Shown here: piece by piece, positions 42,703 through 52,312 of the stretch
Position numbering within the stretch: position 1 is the stretch's first letter
Layout: every line of letters starts with the position of its first letter
Assembly: GCA_963682005.1 (NCBI GenBank)
Contig: OY820914.1
Span: 1,116,001 to 1,180,000 of the forward strand
Source of the DNA: CAIYUC01 sp963682005
Lineage (GTDB): Bacteria; Bacteroidota; Bacteroidia; Bacteroidales; FEN-979
DNA: 64,000 nucleotides
Reading direction: 5' to 3'
The notes under the pieces: model-generated
What the model was told of the DNA's origin: nothing
Databases searched by the model: none
What the model saw: only the letters and a program-made list of their open reading frames with translations
Translations under genes and position numbers: made by a program

Positions 42703-43539
42703 TGTATTATACCATAAACGATAAATATCACAAACTTCCTGTTTCGTAGGATGGGAATGCCATTGACTAGGCCATCTAGACCAATACCGCCAACCGCAAG
42801 CCATCTCGCTCGTAATATCATAAGCGATTAAGGTCTGCATTTCACTTGGTGATAAATTATTCATTAAATAATTGGTAAATGAATAGTAAAAGTCATTAAT
42901 AACGTACTTAAAATCAGGATCAATATCCTGAGGATAGGGTCCTGATACATCGGCTGGACGTAAAATGACTTTTAACTTTTTGCCATTAAAATCAGCTAGG
43001 GATGCCACTTTTATTAGATTTTTGGTTTGCTCAAATATCTTTTGACATATAGCATCAGGGGGATTGACGCTATTTATTTGATGAAATGGACAATTTGAAC
43101 AATCAGTTTCCGGGATAAATCCAAGGGTTTGAATATAAAAACCCGCTGGATTAAAAGTTACTTGGTTAATTTGATCCCAACAATCCCATGTATCATTTAG
43201 AGAATGATAAAACGGAGTAAGTCCCATGAATTGAACTGCATTAAATCCAAGAGCAAGGATTTTATTAAAATCGTCTAATAGTTGCTGATTGCATTGTGTC
43301 TCTGTGAAACAATCACATAACCCATCTGGGCCATAATAAGTAACAGGGCTGACAAATGAGGTTGAGTAATCATTGGGATCACCTGGAGTTATCACACTTA
43401 ACATATAATTACAAACCAGAGGATAAAAATCATTCCCATTCTCATCCTTGAACTGCCTCCCTTCGATTGTTACATATTGTCCAAAGGAAAGAGACGGCAA
43501 GAAGAGTATAAACAGAAAAATCAGTTTCCCTGTTTTCAT
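42703..43539 (-). pseudogene. N-terminal part of the GH5-like T9SS glycosidase gene
   Basis: 279 residues before the IS. Signal peptide MKTGKLIFLFILFLPSLSFGQ; then YVTIEGRQFKDENGNDFYPL, the usual start of GH5-type beta/alpha barrels, LALGFNAVQFMGL, and LKVILRPADVSGPYP. The ATG overlaps the stop of the upstream gene fragment (ATGA). As it stands, translation runs 27 codons into the IS and stops at 42622. Ancestral role: secreted glycan hydrolase exported by T9SS. Confidence 0.88.
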
Positions 43540-44027
43540 TTCTGATCCTCCTTTGGTTTTGTGATCATGCTCTTCAATTCATCAATCTGTTTTTGCAGTG
43601 AAATGATATACAGCGCCTGCTCTTCAACTTTTTCCAGAAGTTTAATTTGAATTGCCCCAAGTTCGAACCCCTCATCTTTTTCAATATCAGCGCATGAAGG
43701 CATGCCCGGGAGATGTTTGTGTTCTTTTATGAAACTATCAAGTTCATGAATGGATAATTTGGAATATCCGTCGGAAAATACATAATCAGAAAATGACTGA
43801 ATGGTAACCTTGATTTCACGAGCCTTTATGCCACCATCTACGTACAATTTATAATTTGAACCAGGTGGTGGATAAATTCCTACACCCATTTTACCGCGAA
43901 CATACGTATTTCCGTTCACATCCAGTTTGGCCTGGGGATAAGCGGTACCTATCCCTGTGTTTCCGTTTTGCTGTTTAATGTAAAATGCCGGTCCTAAATT
44001 CCGGTTGTGTCGGAAATATTGTTCCAT
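43536..44027 (-). pseudogene. C-terminal part of frameshifted tail-fibre-like surface protein
   Basis: The frame from GPAFYIKQQNGNTGIGTAYP onward continues the protein encoded at 43994-45238 but one base out of phase. It holds the GIGT motif, KLDVNGNTYVRG, and the C-terminal conserved block SDYVFSDGYSKLSIHELDSF, KEHKHLPGMPSC, LLEKVEEQALYIISLQKQID with a closing coiled coil. The block is shared with the intact protein at 52313-53734. Adding one T to the T run near 44000 would join the two parts. Confidence 0.8.
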
Positions 44028-45238
44028 ATAAAAAAGGACCTTTCCCTTGTCGGTTCAAGATTACTCCCGATTGCCCACTCTTCAGTACTTTCAACAGCAA
44101 ATTTGATCTCGCTTTTCTTTTTTGTCGTATCTAATTGATTGATCAGAATCCCTCCCGTTGAGTCCCGGTGCGCAATTTCAAGTTTTTCTCCAGGCTTGCC
44201 GGTACCAATTCCCACTTTACCATTGTTATTCAAAAACAAACAGAAGTTGTCAATACCCTCAACGGAGTTGGGTGTCTTAACCTTCCAGAAATCCAAACCC
44301 TCGTTTTGATAATCAATACCCCATTCTCCATCGGGATACTCGGAGGTGACAAAATCACCAAAATAAAGTGTGGCAGTTTGTTTCCCTGATTGTCCGGCTT
44401 CTGCCCTGGATAGCAATAGATTCCCATCAAATATATGAAGCTCATGCTTTGGATATTCCGTTCCTATCCCAATATTTTTATATTTGGAATTCGAATACAA
44501 ATAGTTTATTTCCCCTGCCTTGCCATCATCACCATTTTTAACTTGAGTAACAAGCCAGTCGTCATCGTGCCAGTTAGATAAATCAGTCCAGTTTCCATTT
44601 CCCACGGTGTCACTTACCAGAACCTTATTTTCTCCAGGATTTTCAAGTAACTTAAAATGATCAGTTATTAAATTTGATTTTACTGTAATTCCATTTGTGT
44701 TGATTACCAATGGAAAAGTCGTAGGACCGGAACTTGGCTGCATGATAAAACTGAGAGTCGAAACGTATGGATCCATTGCAATAACTGAATTTCCCCCATC
44801 ATCACCGATGGTTATTTTGCCAATTTTAACTGGATCCTGAAAGTAATTTAGAAGTGAAGTACCGGATCCTGAATGGTCCTGATAGATTCCATAATTCTGG
44901 CTTCCAATAGTTAAAAAATGTTTAATAGATGACTGATAACCTGTGCCATAGACCTCAGTTATATATAGAGGTTGGTTAGAAAATGATGGTTTTCGAATAT
45001 GCAAAAATGCAGAAGGTGTTGATACCCCAATGCCATAATCTATCCCATAGGTTGGGTTATCATATTCATAGAACATCACGCATTCCAAAGAACAATCTGG
45101 TGGATCCGTACAAAGTGTACTTGGGGCAAATCTTAAAACATGGTTTTGCGAATAACAATTTTCCATTAATGAGAAGAGAAAGATGAGAAGATAAATCATC
45201 TTCAATGTTTTTCCTTTTAAATATAAAATTGTTCTCAT
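43994..45238 (-). pseudogene. N-terminal part of frameshifted tail-fibre-like surface protein
   Basis: 414 codons ending NNISDTTGI. Signal peptide ending ENCYSQ, then PSAFLHIRKPSFSNQPLYI, GIGTEYPKHELHIFDGN and VGIGTGKPGEKLEIAH repeats, the GIGT pattern of Bacteroidota tail-fibre or cell-surface proteins. The full protein would be about 570 residues. It leads an operon with the GH5-like gene. The frame loss could be a true mutation or an assembly error, since it is at a short T run. Confidence 0.8.
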
Positions 45239-45313
45239 GGGTCTGACTTTTTGTTGAATTTATTTTATAATTTCACTTGGAAAGTTCCATGTTGACATAC
45301 CCGTTAACCAATA

Positions 45314-45890
45314 TTACCTAATCACAATAATTTTGGATGTTTTTGAGTAACCCGGGGTCATGAAGTTGCATAAATAATTTCCACACGGATAAGATGAGAC
45401 ATCGATTTTTAGACTGAATATTCCTTTAGTATAATTTTGATCGGCAATAACTCCTATCGTTCTTCCCGTTATATCTGATAACGTGATATTTATATGTTGA
45501 AACTCTTTCAATTCAAATGACAAGTTTAAAAAAGCAGAGCAAGGATTGGGATGGGCACGAAAAAACGCAAATTCAATCTTTGACTGGTCTCCATCAATGC
45601 CTGTCGGAAAGAGATACTGCGCATCATACATCGCTTCGCCATTTGCGTCATATCGTTCGGCATTCCATGCAAAAGCACACTGTTGGTGCCCGTAATTCAA
45701 TTTGAGTCTTGGCCAGGGCTGAGTAAGATTCCCGGTATCATTATATCCCAGAGTAACAACCTCCCATGGACCGGAATTGCTCAGGTTGTAATCATTGGAA
45801 AGAAGAGGCAGCTTCTGCAGCGTGGAATCATAAAAAGTTGCCATGAATGTGGAATCATATGGATTAAACTTGATATCCGGCTGAAGGATG
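45314..45890 (-). pseudogene. C-terminal part of a BNR T9SS protein split by the IS91-like element
   Basis: Frame open from the element edge: ILQPDIKFNPYDSTFMATFY, matching LQPDLQYNPYENNFMMTYYD of the paralogue at 55535-57175. Ends in a T9SS sorting domain (AHPNPCSAFLNLSF ... KTSKIIVIR). Excising exactly 2,440 bp gives a 542-residue protein; the intact paralogues have 545 and 546. Confidence 0.9.
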
Positions 45891-45988
45891 TTGCACTAAA
45901 TCCCGTCCCGGGATAACCCCGGGAACGGGATAGTGACAATTTTCCATAAATGTAGTATAAATGAATTTCACCACAAAATCTTTATACT

Positions 45989-46906
45989 ATGGAAAAAGCA
46001 ACATCTAAAGTAAGAAAAAGAACGATTACTATCGTTGAACGGGCTAGTCTGGAGATTCCCGGCTTTCGAAAACTTTACCAGGAGTTTGAGGAAAAGGTTA
46101 TTCTAAGGGGACAGACAAAGAGCACACTCTCAAATTATGCCCGTAAAATCGCTCATATCTGCCTTCACTACCGGAAATTACCGCAAGATCTCAGCGAGAA
46201 GCAGATTAACCGTTACCTGGCCGATCTGGCCCGAAGATCAAAAACGCCATCCTTAAGCCAGTTCAAACATACCATCTACGGTTTGCGGTATTGCTATCAG
46301 TTGATGGGAATGAAGGAAAAAGCCTTCAAGTTGCCCAGTCTTAAGCATGAGCGAAAATTACCGGTGGTGCTCAACTATCAGGAATGTATTGCTTTGTTCA
46401 AAGCGCCGGAACTATTAAAGCACCGGATATTATTGGCACTGATCTATTCGGCCGGATTGCGCGCACATGAAGCGAGCCGATTAAAAATAGCGGATATTGA
46501 TTCCGGAAGGATGATGATCCACGTACGGCAGAGCAAGTACCACAAAGACCGGTACGTACCTCTGTCACCCCTGATGCTTGATGGTCTTCGCAAGTATTAT
46601 CATGCCTGTCAGCCGGCAGACTACCTTTTCAACGGTCAGCAACCCGGCTCTCCCTTAAGTGTGCGCGGCATGCAATGGGCCTTACGTGAAGCGGTAAAGA
46701 AGTGCAAGCTACAAAAGGGAATCACACTTCATACATTGCGTCACAGCTATGCAACACACTTGCTCGAGTTTGGTATGGACATCCTCTCAATCAAGGAACT
46801 GCTGGGGCATACACGGATCGTAACGACGATGATCTACCTGCATGTAGCCAAACCAAGACGCACGAACCTTTTTAGCCCGTTCGACCGCCTGTATAAGCAG
46901 GGTTGA
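45989..46906 (+). CDS. tyrosine recombinase of IS91-like element, copy 2
   Basis: 305 residues, identical to the protein at 16429-17346, with R (SAGLRAHEAS), HTLRHSYATH, LGHTR and Tyr in MIYLHV. Coupled to the transposase by a TTGA overlap. Confidence 0.92.
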   Translation: MEKATSKVRKRTITIVERASLEIPGFRKLYQEFEEKVILRGQTKSTLSNYARKIAHICLHYRKLPQDLSEKQINRYLADLARRSKTPSLSQFKHTIYGLRYCYQLMGMKEKAFKLPSLKHERKLPVVLNYQECIALFKAPELLKHRILLALIYSAGLRAHEASRLKIADIDSGRMMIHVRQSKYHKDRYVPLSPLMLDGLRKYYHACQPADYLFNGQQPGSPLSVRGMQWALREAVKKCKLQKGITLHTLRHSYATHLLEFGMDILSIKELLGHTRIVTTMIYLHVAKPRRTNLFSPFDRLYKQG

Positions 46907-48054
46907 GACCGGCATATGAACTGGCCCAGGTAATCGACCGCTTCGGCAGTTCCTTCGTTCAGACTCACCGACCCAACACCTATGTGCAGCGGATAGTACG
47001 GGCTATCCAATATTGCCGCACATCTGTGCTGGGCGGACACAAGGATCGTTGTGAAGAATGCGGGCATATCCGCATTTCATACAACAGCTGCCGCAACCGT
47101 CATTGCCCCAAATGCCAGAATACCCATCGGGAAGCATGGATCGAGAACCGAAAGCAAGACTTGCTTCCGGTCCCATATTTCCACGTTGTGTTCACCGTTC
47201 CGGACAAGTTGAACGGCTTATTCCTGCATGATCCTGCAGGGATGTATAACGCGCTGTTCCGCTCTGTCTGGCAAACACTGGCTCAATTCTCATGGACCCT
47301 GCGTCATTGTGAGACGGGAATGATCGCCGTTTTGCATACCTGGGGACAGAACCTCTCGCTGCACCCGCACCTGCACTGCATTGTTCCGGGAGGCGGATTG
47401 GATGTCAAAGGCCACTGGAAGCCGGTGAAAATATCGAATTCAGGCAAGGCCTATCTTTTCCCGGTTGGTAACCTATCCACCGTGTTTCGCGGCAAGTTCA
47501 TCGGGGAGTTTCAGAAACATTATCCGCAGGATTCCCCTTTTATCCGGGAGCTTTATAAAACCAATTGGGTCGTGTACGCAAAGGAACCTTTTGGCGGCCC
47601 CGAACAGGTGGTGGAGTACCTGGGCCGCTATACCCATAAAACGGCGATCAGCAATCACCGGCTGGTTTCAATCGATGAAAAGGGTGTCGGGTTCAAATAC
47701 CTGGATTACCGCGACAACAAGCAAAAACAAATGCATCTCTCAGGGGTGGAATTCCTGCGCAGGTTCTGCCAGCATATCCTGCCAAGGGGATTTGTCCGCA
47801 TACGCCATTTCGGGCTGCTGGCATCCATAAACCGACCTCAATTGCAGATGCTGCAACGTTCCCTTGGAATGAATCCCCCGAAGAAAACGGATCGAAAAGA
47901 CTGGAAGCAACTGTGCCGCGAACATCTTGACTACGATCCGGATCTCTGCCCGCATTGTAAACAGGGCACATTGGTCATCATCGAACGGTTTGGTCCGGTG
48001 CGAGGTCCGCCGGAATCCCATAACGGATTACAAACTGTAAACAGAAAATCGTAG
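46903..48054 (+). CDS. IS91 family transposase, copy 2
   Basis: 383 residues, identical to the protein at 17343-18494: zinc fingers CEECGH and CRNRHCPKCQ, HUH motif HLHCIVPGG, tyrosine pair YLGRYTHK. TTG start overlapping the recombinase stop. Confidence 0.93.
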   Translation: MRPAYELAQVIDRFGSSFVQTHRPNTYVQRIVRAIQYCRTSVLGGHKDRCEECGHIRISYNSCRNRHCPKCQNTHREAWIENRKQDLLPVPYFHVVFTVPDKLNGLFLHDPAGMYNALFRSVWQTLAQFSWTLRHCETGMIAVLHTWGQNLSLHPHLHCIVPGGGLDVKGHWKPVKISNSGKAYLFPVGNLSTVFRGKFIGEFQKHYPQDSPFIRELYKTNWVVYAKEPFGGPEQVVEYLGRYTHKTAISNHRLVSIDEKGVGFKYLDYRDNKQKQMHLSGVEFLRRFCQHILPRGFVRIRHFGLLASINRPQLQMLQRSLGMNPPKKTDRKDWKQLCREHLDYDPDLCPHCKQGTLVIIERFGPVRGPPESHNGLQTVNRKS

Positions 48055-48330
48055 TAAATGGTAAATTGTTCAGAAAGTGAACCCGGTAGTGTCGTGCATA
48101 TTATTAACAAAAACGTTCTTTAATCGTGATAATCCAAAAAATTATCTCCTGTTTTTACCAATCCCGGTGAAAAAATCACGATGAGTAGTTCCATATCCTG
48201 ATTCCCACAGCGAATTCTATTTGATTTAAAATGCATAGCCGGCTGGCCTTCTTAGCCAGGACGGGATTCCGCGCAACACGGGCTTCATGCTGGGTACGCC
48301 AAGGCGTACCACACGAAGCCTTATTTATTA

Positions 48331-49382
48331 TGTGAAGAAGGATAGAAATTCAGATTCTGGAAATTATTCTCCGAGGCCGCATTGCGATTGAAAACCCCGG
48401 TTAATTCAAACTTGTTCTGGCCGGGAAGGTATTTATCAAAAAGAACTACTTCGGTCAGGTTGGAATTTTCATTATCCGCGTCATTAAACTGACACGCGAT
48501 GGCTGGATTTCGAAGTAAATTGTTGGTTGAACCATCCAGGCTGTCAATAGTTACTGGGGATGTAAACGGACTGTTGTAGTATGGTTCAGTGTGGGCCGTG
48601 TAAATATGTCCTGTCACCGAACCTGCATTGTCCTGCTCTTCCCATGCAGTAAAGTATCTTCCCGATGGATAGGAAGCGCTCCTGCCATATGCAAGTGCCA
48701 CTTTATGAACGTACTTTGAGGAATAGGCCAACTTGATGCGGGTATCAAACGAAACGCCCCCATTTCCTGACGAACAAAAGATTATGGAATCGAATATGTT
48801 TTTTATAGAATACAATATCGCAAAACTGTTGTGAGATGCACCTAATGCCTGGTAAGGATAATCAGAAGCAATAGTGATATCCCTGACCTCAGAAGATTCA
48901 TGAAGTAAATGATCAGTAAATTCTCCCGTATTGGCATTAAACCTTGGAACAGTAGCGCCAGTAATACCTGTAATGGAATCGCGCAAAAGAAGGCATAAAA
49001 TAAGCTTAAGATCTTCAGGGGTATCACCAATTACTATGGCATCGATTTTTTCAATGCCAATATGTGGCCCTGTGGCAACCTCATTGTACAACACAGACCA
49101 ACTTACTCCATCGTCCATGGACTTCGAAATTGAAAGATAGGGATAATTCCCAACGGAATATGTATATGCAGCGAAAAGCCAGCCGTTGAATGCGGAACAA
49201 AGTGCAACTTTTCTTTGGTTTTGAGCAGGTTGGTCATTGATCAGAATATCTGTCCCAAATATTGGCGAACTTTTCGGGTTAAGAGGGAGGCCGGAATAAG
49301 GATAGGAGCCGGGTTGAGCAAATGTCCCGTTTAAGGAAGGGAAAGTGATTACAAATAAAAGGAGGATGGAAATCTTTTTCAT
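48331..49382 (-). pseudogene. N-terminal part of a BNR T9SS protein split by the IS91-like element
   Basis: About 350 residues. The signal MKKISILLLFVITFPSLNGTFAQ and the block YSGLPLNPKSSPIFG are shared with the two paralogues at 53765-55402 and 55535-57175. Asp-box-like SMDDGVSWSV is visible near residue 90. The gene is closed prematurely by two codons read from the element end (HNK, stop). Ancestral role: secreted propeller-type surface protein, ligand unknown. Confidence 0.88.
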
Positions 49383-49435
49383 AGAATAAATGTTTTAAAT
49401 CAAAAGCAACAATTGAGTGAGAACTATATCAGATA

Positions 49436-49465
49436 TAAAGGTATAAAATTAGTTCCTGTCGTCAA
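49436..49465 (-). promoter_or_regulatory. candidate promoter of the split BNR gene
   Basis: On the minus strand TTG (49465-49463), 19 bases, TACCTTTA (49443-49436): one mismatch to TAnnTTTG. The same arrangement lies upstream of the paralogue at 57175. Leader about 45-50 bases. Confidence 0.5.
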
Positions 49466-49562
49466 TTTGTTGATTTCCTGCAGAACCGGTTAAGGGAAAA
49501 GTTCCGATGCGTTCCAATATCCTCTGATGATGTTCTTTCTTCATTCCGTGCTTAACCCAAAA

Positions 49563-49760
49563 ATCCCGCTAAATATAAAGAGGACAATTATGTTCGCAAA
49601 GTCTATTTTGTATACCAAAAAAGCACACAAATGGGGTATATTTTCTCACGTTAGAAAATGTGAAGTGTTAAATATCAGGAAAGTAAAAAAAATTGCTTGT
49701 CGTTATTTGGGTGACCAAACTCGTCACCCAAAACTTAAAGTTGGACAGATTTGAGGGGTT
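49563..49760. repeat. dispersed intergenic repeat, copy B
   Basis: CTAAATATAAAGAGGACAAT, TCTATTTTGTATACCAAAAA, GCACACAAATGGGGTATA and the palindrome GGGTGACCAAACTCGTCACCC. An open frame runs through this copy but not through copies A and C, so it is not a gene. Confidence 0.8.
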
Positions 49761-50109
49761 TTCCTATGGGGCGTAAGAAATGTTGTGATCTTTTGGTCAG
49801 CATTGCTGGGTTGCGTGTTGCCGCTGGGTGGTTGTTGCCCAGGATGAGAATCGAAGCACGAATGTCGATGGCATTTTGAATATTTACTTGGGATCAACTC
49901 TCTACCGGAAAACACTCGAAGAGCCTTCCCAAAGGAGTTTCCCTTAACGGTTTTACACGCGTTTAGTAGTGTTTTGCAGGTACCCTTGCGGAAATTTCGA
50001 GGTTAATAAAATGCGAATGCAACATCTTTTTTAAAACTCTCTACTTCTGCAAGGTTGCGAATTGGGACATTTCTTTATATGATAATCCTCCAACAATGGT
50101 GAGATAGCG

Positions 50110-52281
50110 TTACTTATATACCATTTTACTAACATACGACTTATCTTGGATGTACAGTTTTATAAGGTAAACGCCTTTCGGATAATTTGAAATGTCAATT
50201 TCTATTGTGGTTTTATCCGACGAACTCAATGAATAGACCGGCGTACCTGAAAAATTGGTGATCTCAATCCTGCAGTCCTTCGCATCAAGATTGGCAAGAT
50301 CAATTTTAAATTTTCCGTTGGAAGGATTTGGAAATATTTTAATATTGGATTCGGATAAATTTTGATCGTTTGATATTGGTAATTTTCCAATTAATTTTTG
50401 ACTTACTTTATCACTTGAAGAAAAACCGCAGTCTTCAATATATGCGTGTACAAAAGAGCGACCATTACCATTAAGGGCTGTACGATTTTTTGCCCAAAAC
50501 CCGGGATCTAAAGGATGACTGAGGTCTCCCTCTGGTAAAAATACGATTTCTGTTCCAGCCCGGAACACAGCAACACCGCCATCATCAATTTTATTGCTTG
50601 CAGTAATAGTGTTCGAAACTTCCCATTCTCTCATAAAGTCGTCGGGGACATCTTCTGTTACATTCGTATAATCTGATGCACAATTCCAAGTATAAAACGG
50701 TGATACAACTACCCTTGGAGAACAGGAACTTGTTTGTGTATTATATTGAAAATTATCCACGAATATTGGATATTGAATTCCGTTTTTACAGCAAATACCG
50801 ATATATTCTCCAAAAAAATCACTACTTAACACAAATGCATTATCACTCACTCTACAATCTTCCCAATTATTTCCGTAGTCCTTTGACATGGCCACATATG
50901 CATCGAAATATCCACTCCGGTCATCATAATATATAACTGACAGTGCACCCGTTTCTTTATCACAACTTATCCAAGGAAAAATTGAATGAATATTATCGTC
51001 ATATGTCTCATGAAAATTAACAACAATCGGTGTAGGTGTCCAGCTATTTCCTAGATTATCAGAGTATATGAGATTGACATTAATCCTACTTCTTCCTTCG
51101 TCATGAATAGCATTAGCCCAAACAATATAGATTCTACCTCTCTTAGGCCCTTCGCTTTTATCAACGCACATGGAAGGAAACGAATTTAACTTGGCGGGAC
51201 CAATACCATAGGGAAACCCACTGATGCCATGAATTGTTTGAATTAAAGAACCGGGGCCATGTTCATTCATTAATTCATATGTTTCACCAAAATCTATTGA
51301 TCTATTAAAGAATAATCCCATTTCATCCTTAGGCCCGGTTGAACCGATAGATCTGTCTGTAGCTACCCATACAGTATAAACTTCTCCATTTGGTCCACAT
51401 TGGATATTTACTCCCTGATTAACAGTCACATAACTATTTGTAATTGGATGATAGTATTTATTAGTACTAATAGGCTGAGGATCGTACCAATTGGCTCCAT
51501 TATTCTCTGATTTTGAAATTAAGACGTTTCCAAAATTATAATCCCATGGAATCGGCTCTGGTGGGCAATCTAGTGGAGTCCATGCACAATATAAATTCCC
51601 AATTTCCGTTTCGGGACAATCATCAACAGCAAGGTGAGGTTTATCAAATACATAATTATCTGTTTGGGGACCGCTGATTTCCATTGGACCTGTCCAGGTT
51701 GAACCACTATATTTTTCTAATTCGACATAGGTGTTGACACAAGTGCTCCCATGATCTTGAAGAAAACTAAAAAACCATTCACTTTCGCTATTAATTATTG
51801 TGGATTGGTCACCATGTGCATAGGATAAAGTTGGACCAGCCTCTTGCCAAGATGCTCCCAAATCTTCTGAGTATTTGCAGGCAATTGAACTTCCATAAAT
51901 ACCCTGCATATAACAACATCTGATAACTCTTTCATCATTAGGATCGACTGCGACAGAAATCTCGCCACCATTGCCAAGGATTATATCAGGTGAAGGTACT
52001 TCCTGATACCCAAAACTTGGGAATGTGATAAAATTATCCATGTGATATTCCCCGCATGGGTTTGGAATTCTTGAGCCATTTACCAAGGGATCAATCGTAA
52101 TAAGAGTATCTTTGATTGTGTAATGAATATCCTTCGAGCCAAAAAAAGGGAGTTTTGGGATGGTAGATATAATCTTATGAAAAGTAGTGTCGTTTATTGG
52201 AATTATGGATTGCGAATAAACATTTATGATAGAAATGATTAACATTTGCAATACCCCGGCAAAAAGAAATTTCTTTTTCAT
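50110..52281 (-). CDS. large BNR-repeat T9SS cargo protein
   Basis: 723 residues with signal peptide MKKKFLFAGVLQMLIISIINVYSQ. Asp-box motifs of sialidase-like propellers: YSEDLGASWQE, SENNGANWYD, SIDFGETYE, YSDNLGNSWTP, SKDYGNNWED. GEISVAVDPNDERVIRCCYM resembles exo-sialidase family propellers, but the catalytic Arg triad and Asp/Tyr cannot be assigned by eye. The T9SS sorting domain is the last ~80 residues (IKIFPNPSNGKFKIDL ... KSYVSKMVYK). It follows the tail-fibre-like gene by 31 bases, so the two form a pair. Confidence 0.88.
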   Translation of the reverse strand: MKKKFLFAGVLQMLIISIINVYSQSIIPINDTTFHKIISTIPKLPFFGSKDIHYTIKDTLITIDPLVNGSRIPNPCGEYHMDNFITFPSFGYQEVPSPDIILGNGGEISVAVDPNDERVIRCCYMQGIYGSSIACKYSEDLGASWQEAGPTLSYAHGDQSTIINSESEWFFSFLQDHGSTCVNTYVELEKYSGSTWTGPMEISGPQTDNYVFDKPHLAVDDCPETEIGNLYCAWTPLDCPPEPIPWDYNFGNVLISKSENNGANWYDPQPISTNKYYHPITNSYVTVNQGVNIQCGPNGEVYTVWVATDRSIGSTGPKDEMGLFFNRSIDFGETYELMNEHGPGSLIQTIHGISGFPYGIGPAKLNSFPSMCVDKSEGPKRGRIYIVWANAIHDEGRSRINVNLIYSDNLGNSWTPTPIVVNFHETYDDNIHSIFPWISCDKETGALSVIYYDDRSGYFDAYVAMSKDYGNNWEDCRVSDNAFVLSSDFFGEYIGICCKNGIQYPIFVDNFQYNTQTSSCSPRVVVSPFYTWNCASDYTNVTEDVPDDFMREWEVSNTITASNKIDDGGVAVFRAGTEIVFLPEGDLSHPLDPGFWAKNRTALNGNGRSFVHAYIEDCGFSSSDKVSQKLIGKLPISNDQNLSESNIKIFPNPSNGKFKIDLANLDAKDCRIEITNFSGTPVYSLSSSDKTTIEIDISNYPKGVYLIKLYIQDKSYVSKMVYK

Positions 52282-52312
52282 ACCCGATCTTCTTTATTTA
52301 GTTTGAACTGCA

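Larger units (their letters stand above)
45891..48330 (+). mobile_element. IS91-like two-gene element, copy 2
   Basis: 2,440 bp, same ends and genes as 16331-18770. Inserted in antisense to the host BNR gene. Exact removal restores the reading frame ...YPSSHILQPD..., and no target duplication is present, as expected for rolling-circle insertion. The translated genes are identical to copy 1, so the copies separated recently. Confidence 0.93.
49383..50109. other. intergenic region with duplicated upstream block and repeat copy B
   Basis: No credible gene. The part next to the BNR gene (to about 49545) matches the region upstream of the gene at 57175; the dispersed repeat follows; 49760-50109 shows nothing recognisable. 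Confidence 0.5.

Noticed and set aside
49527..49754. 75-codon frame through dispersed repeat copy B
   Set aside because: The corresponding frames in copies A and C carry stops and changes, so the repeat is conserved as DNA rather than as protein.
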